From the NCBI GenBank assembly GCA_022457065.1, contig JAJGBQ010000001.1, forward strand, positions 2,046,001-2,110,000: a stretch of DNA of 64,000 nt. Direction: 5' to 3'. Each line of letters begins with the position of its first letter. The stretch's first letter is position 1. The notes beneath the pieces were generated by a model. That model did not search any database. It saw nothing but the letters and a program-made list of their open reading frames with translations, and was not told where the DNA came from. The position numbers and the translations under genes are program-made. Shown piece by piece: positions 22,420 to 34,292 of the stretch. Origin of the DNA: Curvularia sp. ZM96. Taxonomy: Eukaryota > Ascomycota > Dothideomycetes > Pleosporales > Pleosporaceae.

Positions 22420-25400
22420 ATGTTTGCTCACTGCAAAGGCCCGTTCTGGGCAATCGACGACTTCTCCACCTGTTTTGAGCGCGAGTATGTCATGGTGTGG
22501 CCATTGGCCGTTGCAAAGAAGAAAACCCATCAAAACACTGACGCGCCACAGCTATCTCCAGACATTGTTCCCGCTCATCGTCTGCGCAATATCCATTCTT
22601 TACCTCCTCGGTCAGCTCTACTCAGCTGCGACCGCGTCCAAATACCACCACGCATATAGCGCCCTCGATGATGCCGAATACGATGACGACGATACCCACG
22701 ACGAACTCGAGCGGAACCAAGATCTTGCCCTCCGCACCGTCAAGACAGCATCCACTATCGCCGTCGACAAGCCTCGCGGACAGGTCACCATAGTTGTGCT
22801 GGAGGAAGCGGCAGTACTTGCAGAGCTTGGCCTTCATATTGCTCTATTCCTAACCGATGCAGGGGGTGTGCATGCAAAGACGGCTGCCATTGCTGGTATC
22901 GCCGTTTGGGCTTACATTGCCGCTCTGGCATCGCTCCGCCTGCTCTTCTCCAGCACAAGCCGCTTTTCGTTTCCCGCTCTCTGGTATCACACTGCCTTCA
23001 TCTATGGCTGCCAATGGGTCTTTAGCATTCTGCTTTTTCGATCGGCAATCATACACCCCCGATCCTACTTGCATCAGAAGCTGATGATTGGCGACTTCAC
23101 CCTCGTTTCCTTGCTGTTCCTCATCGCCTTGTGCTCCAGAAAAGGCAACAAAACAGTCCATCTAGAATACGAAGGAGACATTGCGCCAGCGCGCGAGCCT
23201 ATCGCTAGCGTCTTCTCTCTCGCTACCTTCAGCTGGGTGGACCCCATTGTTTGGACAGGATACAAAAAGACATATGAACTTGCCGATGTCTGGAATCTGC
23301 CTTCCAAAGATAAGGCTGGAGCCGTCATCGCCAGGTACCGTCAGGTCAAGAAGACTTCGAGTTTGGCCTACCACCTTCTCAAGCATTTCAAGCGCGGCCT
23401 GCTCATACAAGCAGGTTGGGCGGCCATCTCCGGTTTCCTAACTTTTGCGCCGACGCTGCTGCTCAAGGTTATCCTTGAGTACGTTGAAAACCCGGATTTG
23501 ACCCCAGCAAACGCTGCATGGTTCTACGTCATCCTGCTCTTCGTTTCCGGCTCTCTGTCGGCATTGGCTGATGGACAGGCTCTTTGGCTTGGCCGCAAAA
23601 TTTGCATTCGATTGCGTGCGGTCATCATTGGAGAAATCTATGCAAAGGCTCTTAAACGTAGGGCAGGGGCTACTACCGACAAAGTCTTGGGCGAAGAGAA
23701 GAAGAAGAAGTCGCAGGAGGAGGACGAAGAGGATCAGCCCAAGGGGTTGAAGCGCATATTCAATTTTGGCAAGAACAAGAAGAAGAAGACGTCCGAAGCA
23801 TCCAAGGATGAGGGTGAAGACGCAAAGCCAGTATCGGATGCTCAGGTCACTACTGGTGCAATTATCAACCTCATGGCTGTGGATGCCTTCAAGGTCAGCG
23901 AGATATGTGCTTACTTGCATTTCCTGTGGGCAAACACACCTGTCCAAGTCGTCGTAGCGGTTTACTTGCTCTATCGAATCTTGGGATATAGCTCTATTGC
24001 TGGTATCGGCATGATGGTCTTCCTACTTCCAGTCAACATGTACGTCGCTAGTCAGTTTTCCAAGATCCAGAAGCTCATTCTCGCCGCTACCGATGCTCGA
24101 ATCCATACCACCAACGAGGTCCTTACCAACATTCGAATCATCAAATTCTTTGCATGGGAGCAGCGCTTCATTGGGCTGGTCAATGAGAAGCGATACAGCG
24201 AGTTGAAGCATCTACGTCGTCGATACATCCTCTGGGCTGTCGCAGCCACGATATGGTCGGGCTCCCCCGTCTTGATCACCTTCTTGTCATTCTTGGTCTA
24301 TACAAACGTCGAACACAAGGCTCTGATTCCATCAGTCGCTTTCACCGCCCTCTCGCTCTTCCAGATTTTGAGAATTCCGCTGGATCAACTCGCAGATATG
24401 GTCGCGCACGTCCAAGAATCCAAAGTCTCAGTTGACCGTATTGAGGAATATCTCATGGAGCCCGAGACAGACAAGTACAAGCAGCTGGTAACCCAGAAGA
24501 CAGACGAAGACGGCCAACCTGTCATCGGATTTGAAAACGGTACCTTTAGCTGGGGAGGCACAGACATGGCCGATCAAGCTGCAGCGGATGCCTTTAAGCT
24601 TATTGATCTGAATGTAAAATTTCAAGTCGGCAAGTTGAACGTAGTCGTCGGTCCCACTGGGTCTGGAAAGACTTCGCTGCTTATGGGGCTGCTTGGTGAG
24701 ATGACAAAACTCAAGGGTGATGTATATCTGCCCGGAGGAGTCAGCCGAGAAGATCTGATTCCTGACCCCGAAACCGGTCTCACTGAAAGCGTAGCGTATT
24801 GCGCCCAGCAAGCTTGGTTAGTAAATGGTTCTGTGAAAGAGAACATCGTATTCGCAAGCGAATGGGACCAAAAACGCTACGAAGAAGTCATTGACATTTG
24901 CTGCTTGAAGCGCGATCTTGAAATTCTTGACGCTGGCGATGAAACAGTAGTCGGTGAGAAGGGTGTGACGCTCTCCGGAGGCCAGAAGCAACGCATCTCT
25001 CTCGCTCGTGCAATGTACAGCAAAGCTCGCCATCTTCTCCTCGACGACGTCCTAAGCGCTGTCGACGCCCATACTGCTAAATGGATCTTCCACTACGCCC
25101 TTCATGGTCGACTCATGGCAAACCGGACGTGTATCCTTGTCACGCACAATGTCACCCTCTGCCTGCCCCATGCCGAGTTTGCGGTAGTGCTTGAAAACGG
25201 ACGCGTAGTCGCACAGGGAACAGCAGACGAAGTCATCAATTCTGGAAAGCTCACCGAGGACCTCACCAAATCACGGCCCGCATCACGTGGTGCATCAAAA
25301 CCTCCTTCACAGTCAGCTTCAGACACAGTTCGGGAGGCAAACGATGAGTCTAGTCAGGCGAATGAAGATGCTAATACCACTCTGAATGGTAAGGCAGACA

Positions 25401-27730
25401 CCAAGAAGATGCCATCCAGCAACAATCAGGACGAGAAGAAGGCCGAGGGTGGCGTCAAGCTGAGTATCATTTTGATGTATCTTCGAGCTATGGGCCCATG
25501 GTACTACTGGGTTGGTGCTACCATCGCTTTCGTCGCCGCGCAGATTTCTTCTGTCTCTACAAACCTGTGGATTCGCACCTGGGCAAATGCCTACGCAGAT
25601 AAGGGATATGCTGTTATGGGCCACCACCGTCGCTCACCTGTTACTCATGCCCCGACACTGAGCGGTGTAGGCACATGCCTAAACAGTGCTACTTGCAGCT
25701 GGAATTTTCCGTTCTCCAGTCAACCGGAACCGTCGTTATACTCGTACAACACTATGCAGACTGCCTTCGGATCCTCTGGCCCAGATGTAGACTCTGTCTA
25801 TTTCCTTGGGGTATACGCCATCTTGGGTCTCGTCTTCATGTTCATCACTTTCGTGCGTGAGGGCTTCCTTTTCGGTGGTTCCTTAGCAGCATCACGACGA
25901 CTACACGAGCGTTTGATCCAAAAGGTTACGCATGCCAAGTTCCGTTTCTTTGATCAAACTCCACTTGGTCAGCTCATGAACAGGTTCTCAAAAGATGTCG
26001 AGTCTATTGATCAAGAAGTAGCGCCAGTCGCTATCGGTGTCGTACACTGCCTTGCTTCCATCATTACCATCGTCATTCTCATCTCGGTCATTACACCTGC
26101 ATTCTTGATTGCGGCATTCTTCATCTCAATTCTCTACTTCCTCATCGGTCGATTCTACATCAATTCCTCTCGCGATCTGAAGCGACTGGAGTCCGTGCAC
26201 CGAAGCCCTCTTTACCAGCAGTTCGGCGAGACACTATCAGGCATGACCACTATTCGAGCCTATGGTGACGAGCGACGCTTCATTCGTGAGAATCTAGCCA
26301 AGATCAACACTCAGCATCGACCCTTTATCTATCTTTGGGCCGCTAACAGATGGCTTGCGTTCCGCGTTGATGTTGTCGGTGCTATGGTCGCTTTCTTCTC
26401 TGGAGCTTTTGTTGTCCTTAGCGTTGGGCGCATCGACGCAGGTGCTGCAGGTCTGGCACTTACCTACGCCGTTACCTTTACCGAGAACGTGCTATGGTTT
26501 GTGCGACTGTATTCCGCTAACGAGCAAAATATGAACTCGGTCGAACGTGTCAAGGAATACCTTGATGTTGACCAAGAAGCTCCCTCAGTCATCCCAGCGA
26601 ACCGACCGCCTTCCAACTGGCCAAGCAAGGGATCTGTTGAATTCATCAACTATAGCACGCGCTACAGGGATGATTTCGATCTAGTCCTGAAGAATTTGAC
26701 CTTTAAGATTCTTCCCGGAGAGAAGGTTGGTGTTGTTGGCAGGACTGGTGCTGGAAAGAGTTCCATGGCACTTGCACTGTTCCGGGCATTGGAGGCTGAA
26801 CAGGGTAAGATTCTGATTGATGACATTGATATCGGGTTGATTGGTCTTCACGACTTGCGCGAGAATGTCGTCATGGTGCCACAAGGTATGTGAACCCCTG
26901 CGACACATAGTCTCGCAGCCGCTAACAAAAATCCAGACCCAACGTTGTTCACTGGCACGATTCGAAGCAACCTCGACCCTTTCTCAATCTTCACTGATGA
27001 AGAAATTTTTACTGCGCTACGTGAGGTCAACTTGATTTCGTCACTTTCACGGCCAGCATCCGGCACTGTGACTCCCACTCAACAAGCCGCACCTTCTGCT
27101 GCTGTTCAAATTCCAGTCCCTACGACAGGTGCTGTCACTGCAGATGTGAACGCGAGCTACACTGCTGCTACCACCAACCCTGGTTCCATCCTGGCGAACC
27201 GCGACTGGGACCGAGGTGAGACACAAGAGGATACTATAGTCGTAATGCCCAGCGGACATGTTGTTGAGCAAGATGACACGGCACAAGCACAAGCTGCAAT
27301 GGAAGCCGACAACAAGAACACGTTTAAAAACCTCAACTCCCCCGTCTCAGAGTCTGGCTCCAACCTTTCACAAGGCCAGCGCCAGCTTCTGTGTCTCGCA
27401 CGAGCGCTACTTAAGGCTCCCAAGGTTCTGCTTATGGACGAAGCCACAGCTTCCATTGATTACGCCACCGACGCCAGGATTCAAGAGACAATTCGCCAGA
27501 TCAAAAACACTACTATCACAATCGCGCATCGTCTCCAGACTATCATTGACTACGACAAGGTTCTGGTTCTCGACAAGGGCGAGGTCATTGAATACGGTCA
27601 TCCGTATGATCTTGTCCGCAAAGACGGTGGCTCATTCCGTTCCATGTGCCAGACCAGCGGCGAGCTAGATTCGTTGATTAGCACTGCAAAGGCGGCATAC
27701 GAAGCCAAGACTAATACAGCAGCTCAATAG
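22420..27730 (+). CDS. ABC-C (MRP-type) transporter, YBT1/bile-acid-permease-like
   Basis: A full-length ABC exporter of the multidrug-resistance-protein subfamily, probably vacuolar or plasma membrane; yeast relatives (YBT1, VMR1) move bile acids, phospholipids or conjugates. Three exons, 22420-22484, 22552-26885 and 26937-27730, encode 1730 residues. The short first exon encodes MFAHCKGPFWAIDDFSTCFE and joins to DYLQTLFPLIV. Seen: an N-terminal set of helices (TMD0), TMD1, NBD1 with Walker A GPTGSGKTS (~722), signature LSGGQKQR (~829) and Walker B LLLDDVLSAVD; TMD2; NBD2 with GRTGAGKSS (~1418), LSQGQRQL (~1610) and VLLMDEATASID. NBD1 has Asp after Walker B Asp (DDVLS) where NBD2 has Glu (DEATAS), the usual ABC-C asymmetry. 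A lysine-rich insert lies between TMD1 helices, and a long Ala/Thr-rich insert sits in NBD2. Confidence 0.93.
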
Positions 27731-28313
27731 TCTGACAGTTTTCTTTACACAAATCATGCAAGGCTCTAGCAATACTAAGAAAGAAAGAAAAAAGAAAAAG
27801 AGAAAGTGTGGCATCGTGTATCTTCAGGAGTTTGTTGGAAAAGGACCGCATAAAGCGAGGTGGGATGGCCTATGTCGCTTCAATTTCTCAATGTGTGTCC
27901 ATATCGGTTTTCAGGAATCCTGGTATACAGGTACGCGAGGGAAACTCTATTCGCTTTAAAAGGGGTGTTTAGCGTAGACGTTCAATATATACCAACCAAG
28001 TTTTGGTCATAATCTCAGGTCATAGTCCGAAGCTATGGTCGAAATCGTTATCTGTTTGGAGTCATTAGAGATCGATTATGTACAAATCTCTTACGTTTGC
28101 GAAAAGAACAGAAGTAGAAGATGAGTTTTGAAAAGTGGCTTTGTGTTTTATGTACTCCTCTAGTAGTTAAAAAGAATATGTTCTTATGTCCCTATCTTCT
28201 CTACATGATTCTAAGATATACGTTTCAACATCCTACTTCAAATGGCATACAGCGAACAGACAAAAAGACTGCTGAAGAGAAAGGGCTGAGAGTTTGCAAA
28301 GGCAAAAAAGAAA
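27731..28313. other. Interval between ABC transporter and tRNA-Cys
   Basis: 583 bp, AT-rich, no coding feature supported. A T-run on the minus strand directly after the tRNA (complement of the A-run near 28305) is its likely pol III terminator. Confidence 0.5.
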
Positions 28314-28401
28314 GGGCCGAACCGGAGTCGAACCGGTGACTTCGGGAAGGCGGTTTTTGGGAGAACTGCAGTCCTACACTCTACCACTGAGTTACCGGCC
28401 C
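28314..28401 (-). tRNA. tRNA-Cys (GCA) with a 17-nt intron
   Basis: 88 nt on the minus strand. Acceptor stem GGGCCGG/TCGGCCC (last pair G-T); D arm ACTC-AGTGGTA-GAGT; anticodon GCA at 28369-28367; T arm ACCGG-TTCGACT-CCGGT. An intron of 17 nt sits at the canonical place after position 37 (28349-28365). The anticodon stem TAGGA/TCCCG has an A28-C42 mismatch and a G-T pair, so it is weaker than usual. The box B sequence is intact and a T-run follows, so it is probably expressed, though the mismatch leaves some doubt. Confidence 0.88.
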
Positions 28402-29516
28402 TTGATGTTACTTGATGACTAATTTCATGTTTTTATGGTATATATTCGCACGCAAAAGTTTTGTCACGAAAAAGCGTGCATCGAAAAAAGGCACTCGAAC
28501 GAGTGAAGCATGAATGTGTTGAAAAGAATACGTGGCAGATACGAGAGAGGGGTAAGCGCTATGTGGGGGGGGGGGTTTGTGAAAAATGGAGAACGAGCTT
28601 GGCCACTCTCACACCTCGCAGTTTGATATGCAAGACATTACTAGCAGATCTGCTTGCGTCCAACATTCGGCGGCAACTAGGGAAATTCGGCTCAAGCAAG
28701 ATCACGTACTACGATCACTAATACTATAGTTGCTATGGCTTTCCCGAGTCGAGCAAGTTGAAAGATCCACCATTCGCGCTTGTTGTCTCCCACATGTCTC
28801 GTCTGCAACTAATAAGGATAGCTAGCCAACAGTTTGGCTATAGAGGGGGGATTTTCTACTCGATTGTAGGAATAAATTCCTAATATTGAGCGGTACCATT
28901 ACTGTTTTCAACCCTTGTCTCTTTTCTTGAGCTGGGCAATATCCACTATGATGTCACACATCGGCATATGTGATTTGTTCAGAACAATCTCATTACAAGT
29001 TCCCAGCTGTAATGGAATCGTCCGATCTGTCAGCCCTGTACTTGTTAATCAGCCTCTGCAGACTGTAGACGATCGAAGGCATCGCCGAGGCCCTACGCAC
29101 TTGGCTCTACCTAAGTTCATTTAACAAGTCTCATGATTCAGCAGGCAGATGTTCAGTTTCGAAGGGTTGAATTTGATAGTTTGGTTTGTGCTTCTCTCAG
29201 GTTTTAATATCTAACCTTCAGGGCGTATTCGTCGCCCTTATTCGGGTGCATTTGCGCTCGGCCGCTCCCTGAACTTGGCCTAAAGCCCGTGTCGTCGACT
29301 ATCCCGTTGCTTCACAGATTCAAGTCTCTGCAGCTTTCTGGGTAGCATTCCATGAAGGCATCCATTCACCGTTTCCAGATACCTTCGTTCCTCGGCACGC
29401 CCGGCACTGCGCTACGTAGGTGTTGATGGGACCACAGGACTCTCGACGTGCAGTATCCCATCCAGAACCTGACGCTATTCTGTCCCTTGAGGCTCTTTCT
29501 GCGCTCTTTGATTCTT
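28402..29516. other. Gene-free interval tRNA-Cys / BET5
   Basis: 1115 bp. A run of eleven G lies at 28565-28575. No gene, tRNA or transposon remnant recognised. Confidence 0.5.
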
Positions 29517-30078
29517 TCAAGCAGGCAGTACGGCAGTTATAAAGGCCTCCAAGCCGCGCTCAAACAATTCATTGGCAACACCAATGCCACCAGGGTGCTC
29601 GACAGGAGCAAGCGGGTTCTTAACCACATACTCGACATAGAGGTTGGCCCAAATCTGGTGCAGGTACTGGCGCAGGTTGATCACCTTTGTGTCGGTGAGC
29701 ATGACGAATTTCATGCGCGTCGGTGTCTCGTAGTAGTGGAGCTTGTACTCGCCGGTGCGATAGGAGAGGAAGGTATCGTCGGCACCCCCGAGCTTGGTGA
29801 CAAAGTTGCGGAGCGAAAAGACGAGACCAAAAACGAGCTTCTCATCGTCCGAGTGCGACATGCCCTTGCGGACAGCGGCTACGACGTCACCATTGCTTGC
29901 GAGTGAGTTGCCGGATGTTGGGCGGGGGGCAGTTTTGGACGAGGACGAGGTCGGGCGGGCGGGAGTCCAGCGGCGCGAGTAGATGCATTCGGCTGCAGTT
30001 ATGGTCAGCGCCTGCGATCGTCGGGCCAAATGGCGACTTACTGTGCCGATCGAATATGTAGAAGCTGTACAGTACCAT
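29517..30078 (-). CDS. BET5: TRAPP complex subunit BET5 (TRAPPC1)
   Basis: A core subunit of the TRAPP tethering complex, which acts as exchange factor for Ypt1/Rab1 in ER-to-Golgi traffic. Two exons: 30042-30078 (37 nt) and 29517-29992, with a 49-nt intron; the product is 170 residues. The join reads MVLYSFYIFDRH-TECIYSRRW, the longin-like first strand typical of BET5. Further family blocks: DDEKLVFGLVFSLRNFVTKL, FLSYRTGEYKLHYYETPTRM, FVMLTDTKVINLRQYLHQIW and LYVEYVVKNPL. A Ser/Pro-rich loop (~25-55) is inserted near the N-terminus, as in other filamentous fungi. The second-exon frame is open upstream to 30392, but that reading lacks the longin start. Confidence 0.92.
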
Positions 30079-30551
30079 TGCGGAGGTGGAAAGGGGGAGA
30101 TTGGCCAGACAGCAGTCAAGGAGATGGTGTGAAGGTGTGGGGTGTCGTCAGTGACACAGAAGCGGGCACCGCAACCGATTCCAATGGGGGCCCGGACAAC
30201 AATACCACGAAACCAGCGGTGCCGAGCAACGAGGTCTAGAAGAAGAACGGCCAACGTTATCGCCAAGCAAACTGGCGGGCCTAGGCCAGAAGATGTGGGG
30301 GAGACGGTGGTTGCTTGACAACAGTGACAGGCGGAGGCTGAATGGACAAGGCTGAAGGCAGGAAAAGAGGGCCCCTCTCCTCTTTGGTGCATAACTCGAC
30401 AATCGGAGCATCATAGCTAGCCGTCCCGAGTTTCCCCATATTATTTCTCCTTACTACTTGCTAGCCCGCCAGCCCGCCCCCAGTGTCAATCTTATCACTC
30501 GCCCGTCATACTTAGATACCGCCCGGGCCCTGGCCCTCGTCCAGTGTAGTC
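30079..30551. promoter_or_regulatory. Divergent intergenic region BET5 / CaMKK-like kinase
   Basis: 473 bp between divergent starts; no other feature supported. Confidence 0.45.
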
Positions 30552-33444
30552 ATGTCACATTCGCCCGACCCGCTGAGCAAACGCCCTTCGGAATCCGACC
30601 TCAAGCTCTACACGTCCCAGCCTTCTCTTGCAGTGCCCGCAGTCAGCGACGCCGGGCGACCACCGCCAGTCAAGTACATGTGCGTGTTGCCTGTCGAGAT
30701 GCCTTCCCTACCCCGCCGGGGTGCGCTGATACCGTCAAAGGTCAACACCCGCGTACCAGAGCCCGTTACGACACCACACACGAGCAGCCTCCTCGACAAG
30801 ACGCGTAAAGGTGCGACTCCCCCCTAGGCTGAGGGCTGCTGGAATGCTGCTGGAGTGCCGCTGCCAGGATCAGCCGAGCTGGCCTCCATCACGTCATAAG
30901 GTGGATGCAAGGCGCCGGTGAAGCTATCGAGGCTGCACCGACCAACCTCTGCAGCTCAATGGCCTGTAGCATCGCATTCCAGAGGCCAGCCATGCATCTC
31001 GTCGAGTCGTGAGCCTAACGCGAGGCAGGAAACGCTGAATGCGCGGTCCGAGTACAGCAACAGCGAAGATGACGGCAGCGCCCAACATCGCATCAACCAG
31101 TACCTAGTCAAGCAGGAGATCGGCCGCGGCTCATTTGGAGCAGTCCACCTTGCCGTAGACCAGTACGGCCAAGAATATGTGAGGATACCAGCTCTATAGA
31201 CACCGCTGGTCATAAAAAAAGGCGCATACGCCTGGCACAACGATGCGGGTAACCTGGGCGGTATGCACAGTGGCTTTCGCTGACGCAACATGGTCCAGGC
31301 TGTCAAAGAGTTCTCAAAGTCACGGCTGCGCAAACGCGCACAGTCGAATCTCCTCCGCCGACCGGCCGCGAGCAAGCGAATGCGCGCGCTGCCAGCTGGC
31401 ATAGGCTTCAATTCCCCGCTCCACCGTCACTCGGTCACAGAGGAGAATAATGCCTTTGAGCTCATCAAGGAAGAAATTGCCATCATGAAGAAGCTGCATC
31501 ACCCCAACCTTGTCACGTTAATCGAAGTGCTCGACGACCCGGAAGAGGACTCGCTCTACATGGTCATGGAAATGTGTAAAAAGGGCGTTGTTATGCAAGT
31601 AGGCCTTGAGGAGCGTGCCGACCCATACAGTGAAGAGCAATGCAGGTGTTGGTTTAGAGACATGATCTTGGGACTCGAGTACCGTACGTCTGGTCTGCCA
31701 TGGCCCGCAATTTAGTGCTGACCACCCCTAGTGCATGCCCAGGGTATCATCCACCGAGACATCAAGCCAGACAACTGCTTGGTTACGGAGGAAGATGTCT
31801 TGAAAATCGTCGACTTTGGCGTTTCGGAAATGTTCGACAAGGAGGGCGAGATGAAGACCGCCAAATCTGCTGGCTCGCCTGCTTTTATGCCACCTGAGCT
31901 TTGCGTGGCCAAGCACGGCCATGTCTCAGGAAGAGCCGCAGACATATGGTCAATGGGGTGCACGCTATACTGTCTCCTCTTTGGACGGATACCGTTCGAA
32001 AAGCACGGCATGATTGAGCTGTATCAGTCGATACGAATGGACCCAATTGAGTTCGACACCGAGTGCGGCGACGACGTCAAAGATTTGCTACTGAGACTGA
32101 TGGAAAAAGATCCCAAGAAACGCATTACCATGGAGGAAATCAGGGTGCGTGGACCTGCTCTTTACCTGGCACCGTCACTGACATGGACAGGAACATCCAT
32201 GGGTCACACGAAACGGAACCGACCCTTTATTAGCAAAGTCTGAGAATGTCGCCGTCATTATCGAACCACCTACAGATGAGGAGGTAAATGCTGCTATTAC
32301 CGGCAACATGGGCCATCTTGTAACAGTGGTAGGTGCACGTCATCCCCTTGCAGCATCCAGGCCATAAGAGCGATGCAGATCTTGCATTTTCTACGAACTA
32401 ACAATTGAAAAGGTGCGTGCAGTAAAACGCTTCAAGCAGTTGTTGTTCAGGCGCCGACCAGACCGCATAGAAAGCATACTGGGCAGCGCCTCGCGCATCG
32501 TTCAGCCTCCCCTATCCATGCGACCGTCGGCGTTGCGCAAATCAAAATCACAGGACACGCATGATCGACGACCAGTGGAAGGCGCACTTTCCGCTGAGGG
32601 TGTGCACCACAATATCAAGGTTGACGACAAAGGGCAGAGGTTGCCGCACAACATGGACGATATGGCATACATCAAACCTGATCTCCGCGCTGAGGCAGGA
32701 AAACGCCCAAGCAAGGCTGCAGCCAGCAGTCCGACTATGCAAATTTCTCCAGGCCTCACAGACAGCAACTCGTCACGCGACAACCTGTCGATTCGACCTG
32801 GCCCAATTCATTCCGTCTCAAGCCCAACCGGAGTCGTCCCGTCCGCATCATCACCAACGACACCCATTGGCAAAGGACACGCGCACAACCCGTTGGAGGA
32901 CACTCTTTTTCTCAACATTGGAACTGGCGAGAACTTCCAGCCAGCACCGGAAGAAGGGTGTGTGGTTTCTGAATCACCGTCCAATGTCGACATCAACGTG
33001 TACGAGGCGGCTTACGAACAGGAGGTGCAGCGCATTATTGCACAGCGCCGTGACCAATACAATGCAAAGAGCCGTCCAACCCTCTACCTTACCCGACGCG
33101 TCGAGAATGTCAAGTCGATTCGCGACAACGATGCCATCTTCGATGAAGGCCAAGATCTCCGACAGAACATCAAGGTCAGTCTTAAGAGCTTTGTTACCAA
33201 GACGAAGGAGGATATCGAGGCGCGAGGCGAGTTGCAGAAGCTACAGGAGGGGAAAGAGGGGAAGCTCAGCAGGACGATGCGCAATGTGAGAGAAGCCAAA
33301 AGGCTTGTCGAAGAGGCGCGAGAACGGGTCAAGACGGAGGAGCGAGAACGAGAGAGGGAGAGGAGCAGGAGTGCAACACCTCTTGCTCGAAACAACAGCT
33401 CTGGCAATGCACTCAGCCGGAGCGGAACACCTGTGCAAAGCTAG
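30552..33444 (+). CDS. CaMKK-like serine/threonine kinase (CmkC/Ssp1/SAK1 group)
   Basis: An upstream kinase of the Ca2+/calmodulin and AMPK cascades. Proposed exons: 30552-30810, 30955-31178, 31299-31683, 31732-32144, 32191-32328 and 32413-33444, giving 816 residues. Seen: glycine loop EIGRGSFG (~139), YAVKEF lysine, the Arg/Pro-rich insert after beta-3 (LRRPAASKRM...) that marks CaMKKs, HRDIKPDN (~297), DFGVSEMF (~316), the activation segment AGSPAFMPPEL and ADIWSMGCTLYCLLFG. After the kinase domain comes a long low-complexity tail with a charged coiled coil (about 740-800, rich in Glu/Arg) and Ser/Thr-Pro sites. The first intron is the weak point: several acceptors (30954, 30988, others) keep frame, so residues ~87-105 are uncertain. 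Other joins are firm. Confidence 0.88.
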
Positions 33445-34292
33445 GTAGTGGTTGCGAGACAGGCATGTTGATGTAGAGTTGTTTGAACATGGCACGGCAT
33501 TTGTACACATACAGTCACTATTGCATCGCATCTGCGTGTGGGCCTGGAGCGCCACACAATCGATCAAAGTTCTTTGAGATTGCAAAATGGATGGACGTGA
33601 CTGGCTGAGGTAGCTGATATGGCCCTGAACACTTCTAGAATGGTGCTGGCTTCAGCGCAATCTCCCACTTCCTGGTATGTAAAGGTAAGTACAGTGATGT
33701 TGCTAGGGTACCCGGACGGTCCAGGCACACCTTGCGGTGAGCAGGGCTATCCCTGAGTAACAACATTTGACGTTCCTAAGTTAACCTCAGTCGGCCTAGT
33801 GCATCCTACACAGCCCCAGGGAAGATACGGGAGCTTTTCACCCTTCCTATCTTACAAACTCACACAAGATGCTGTAGCTGAACGCCATTGTCTTTCCTTT
33901 TGTACCACGTCTTATCAATTTACCGATGTTCGACGAACCTGATTTACATACCACAAGCAAGCACCACGCCACTCTGCAGCATACAAAATCCCTAATTTGT
34001 ACCTTCCTAAGCGCCTACTATGCAACATCAGCCAATCAATGGTACCGACGGATAAGGCGTCCGGCGTGACTCGTAGTGAACGTTTCGCCAATGCCTAATT
34101 TATCCTATATGCACTCGTTACGGGCCTTTTCTCTCCAGAACGCGTGGACGGCTGCCTTATATGTACACCCATGTGGCTGCTGTTCTCGGTTCCTGACCCC
34201 GAGTTTGCTGTGCGTTTTGCACTAAACCAATCCTTTCCCGTATCTGGGTGCGGCTGTGCGTTGGAAGTGCTGTGTATTGGACATTGAAAGAG
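33445..34292. other. Gene-free interval between kinase and membrane protein gene
   Basis: 848 bp with no coding, RNA or repeat feature that I can support; presumed 3' UTR and the next promoter. Confidence 0.5.

Noticed and set aside
28565..28575. Run of eleven G
   Set aside because: A simple homopolymer without other structure; could also be a sequencing-sensitive site.
29517..30392. Longer 291-codon reading of BET5
   Set aside because: It runs through the intron and lacks the longin-type N-terminus that the spliced start restores.
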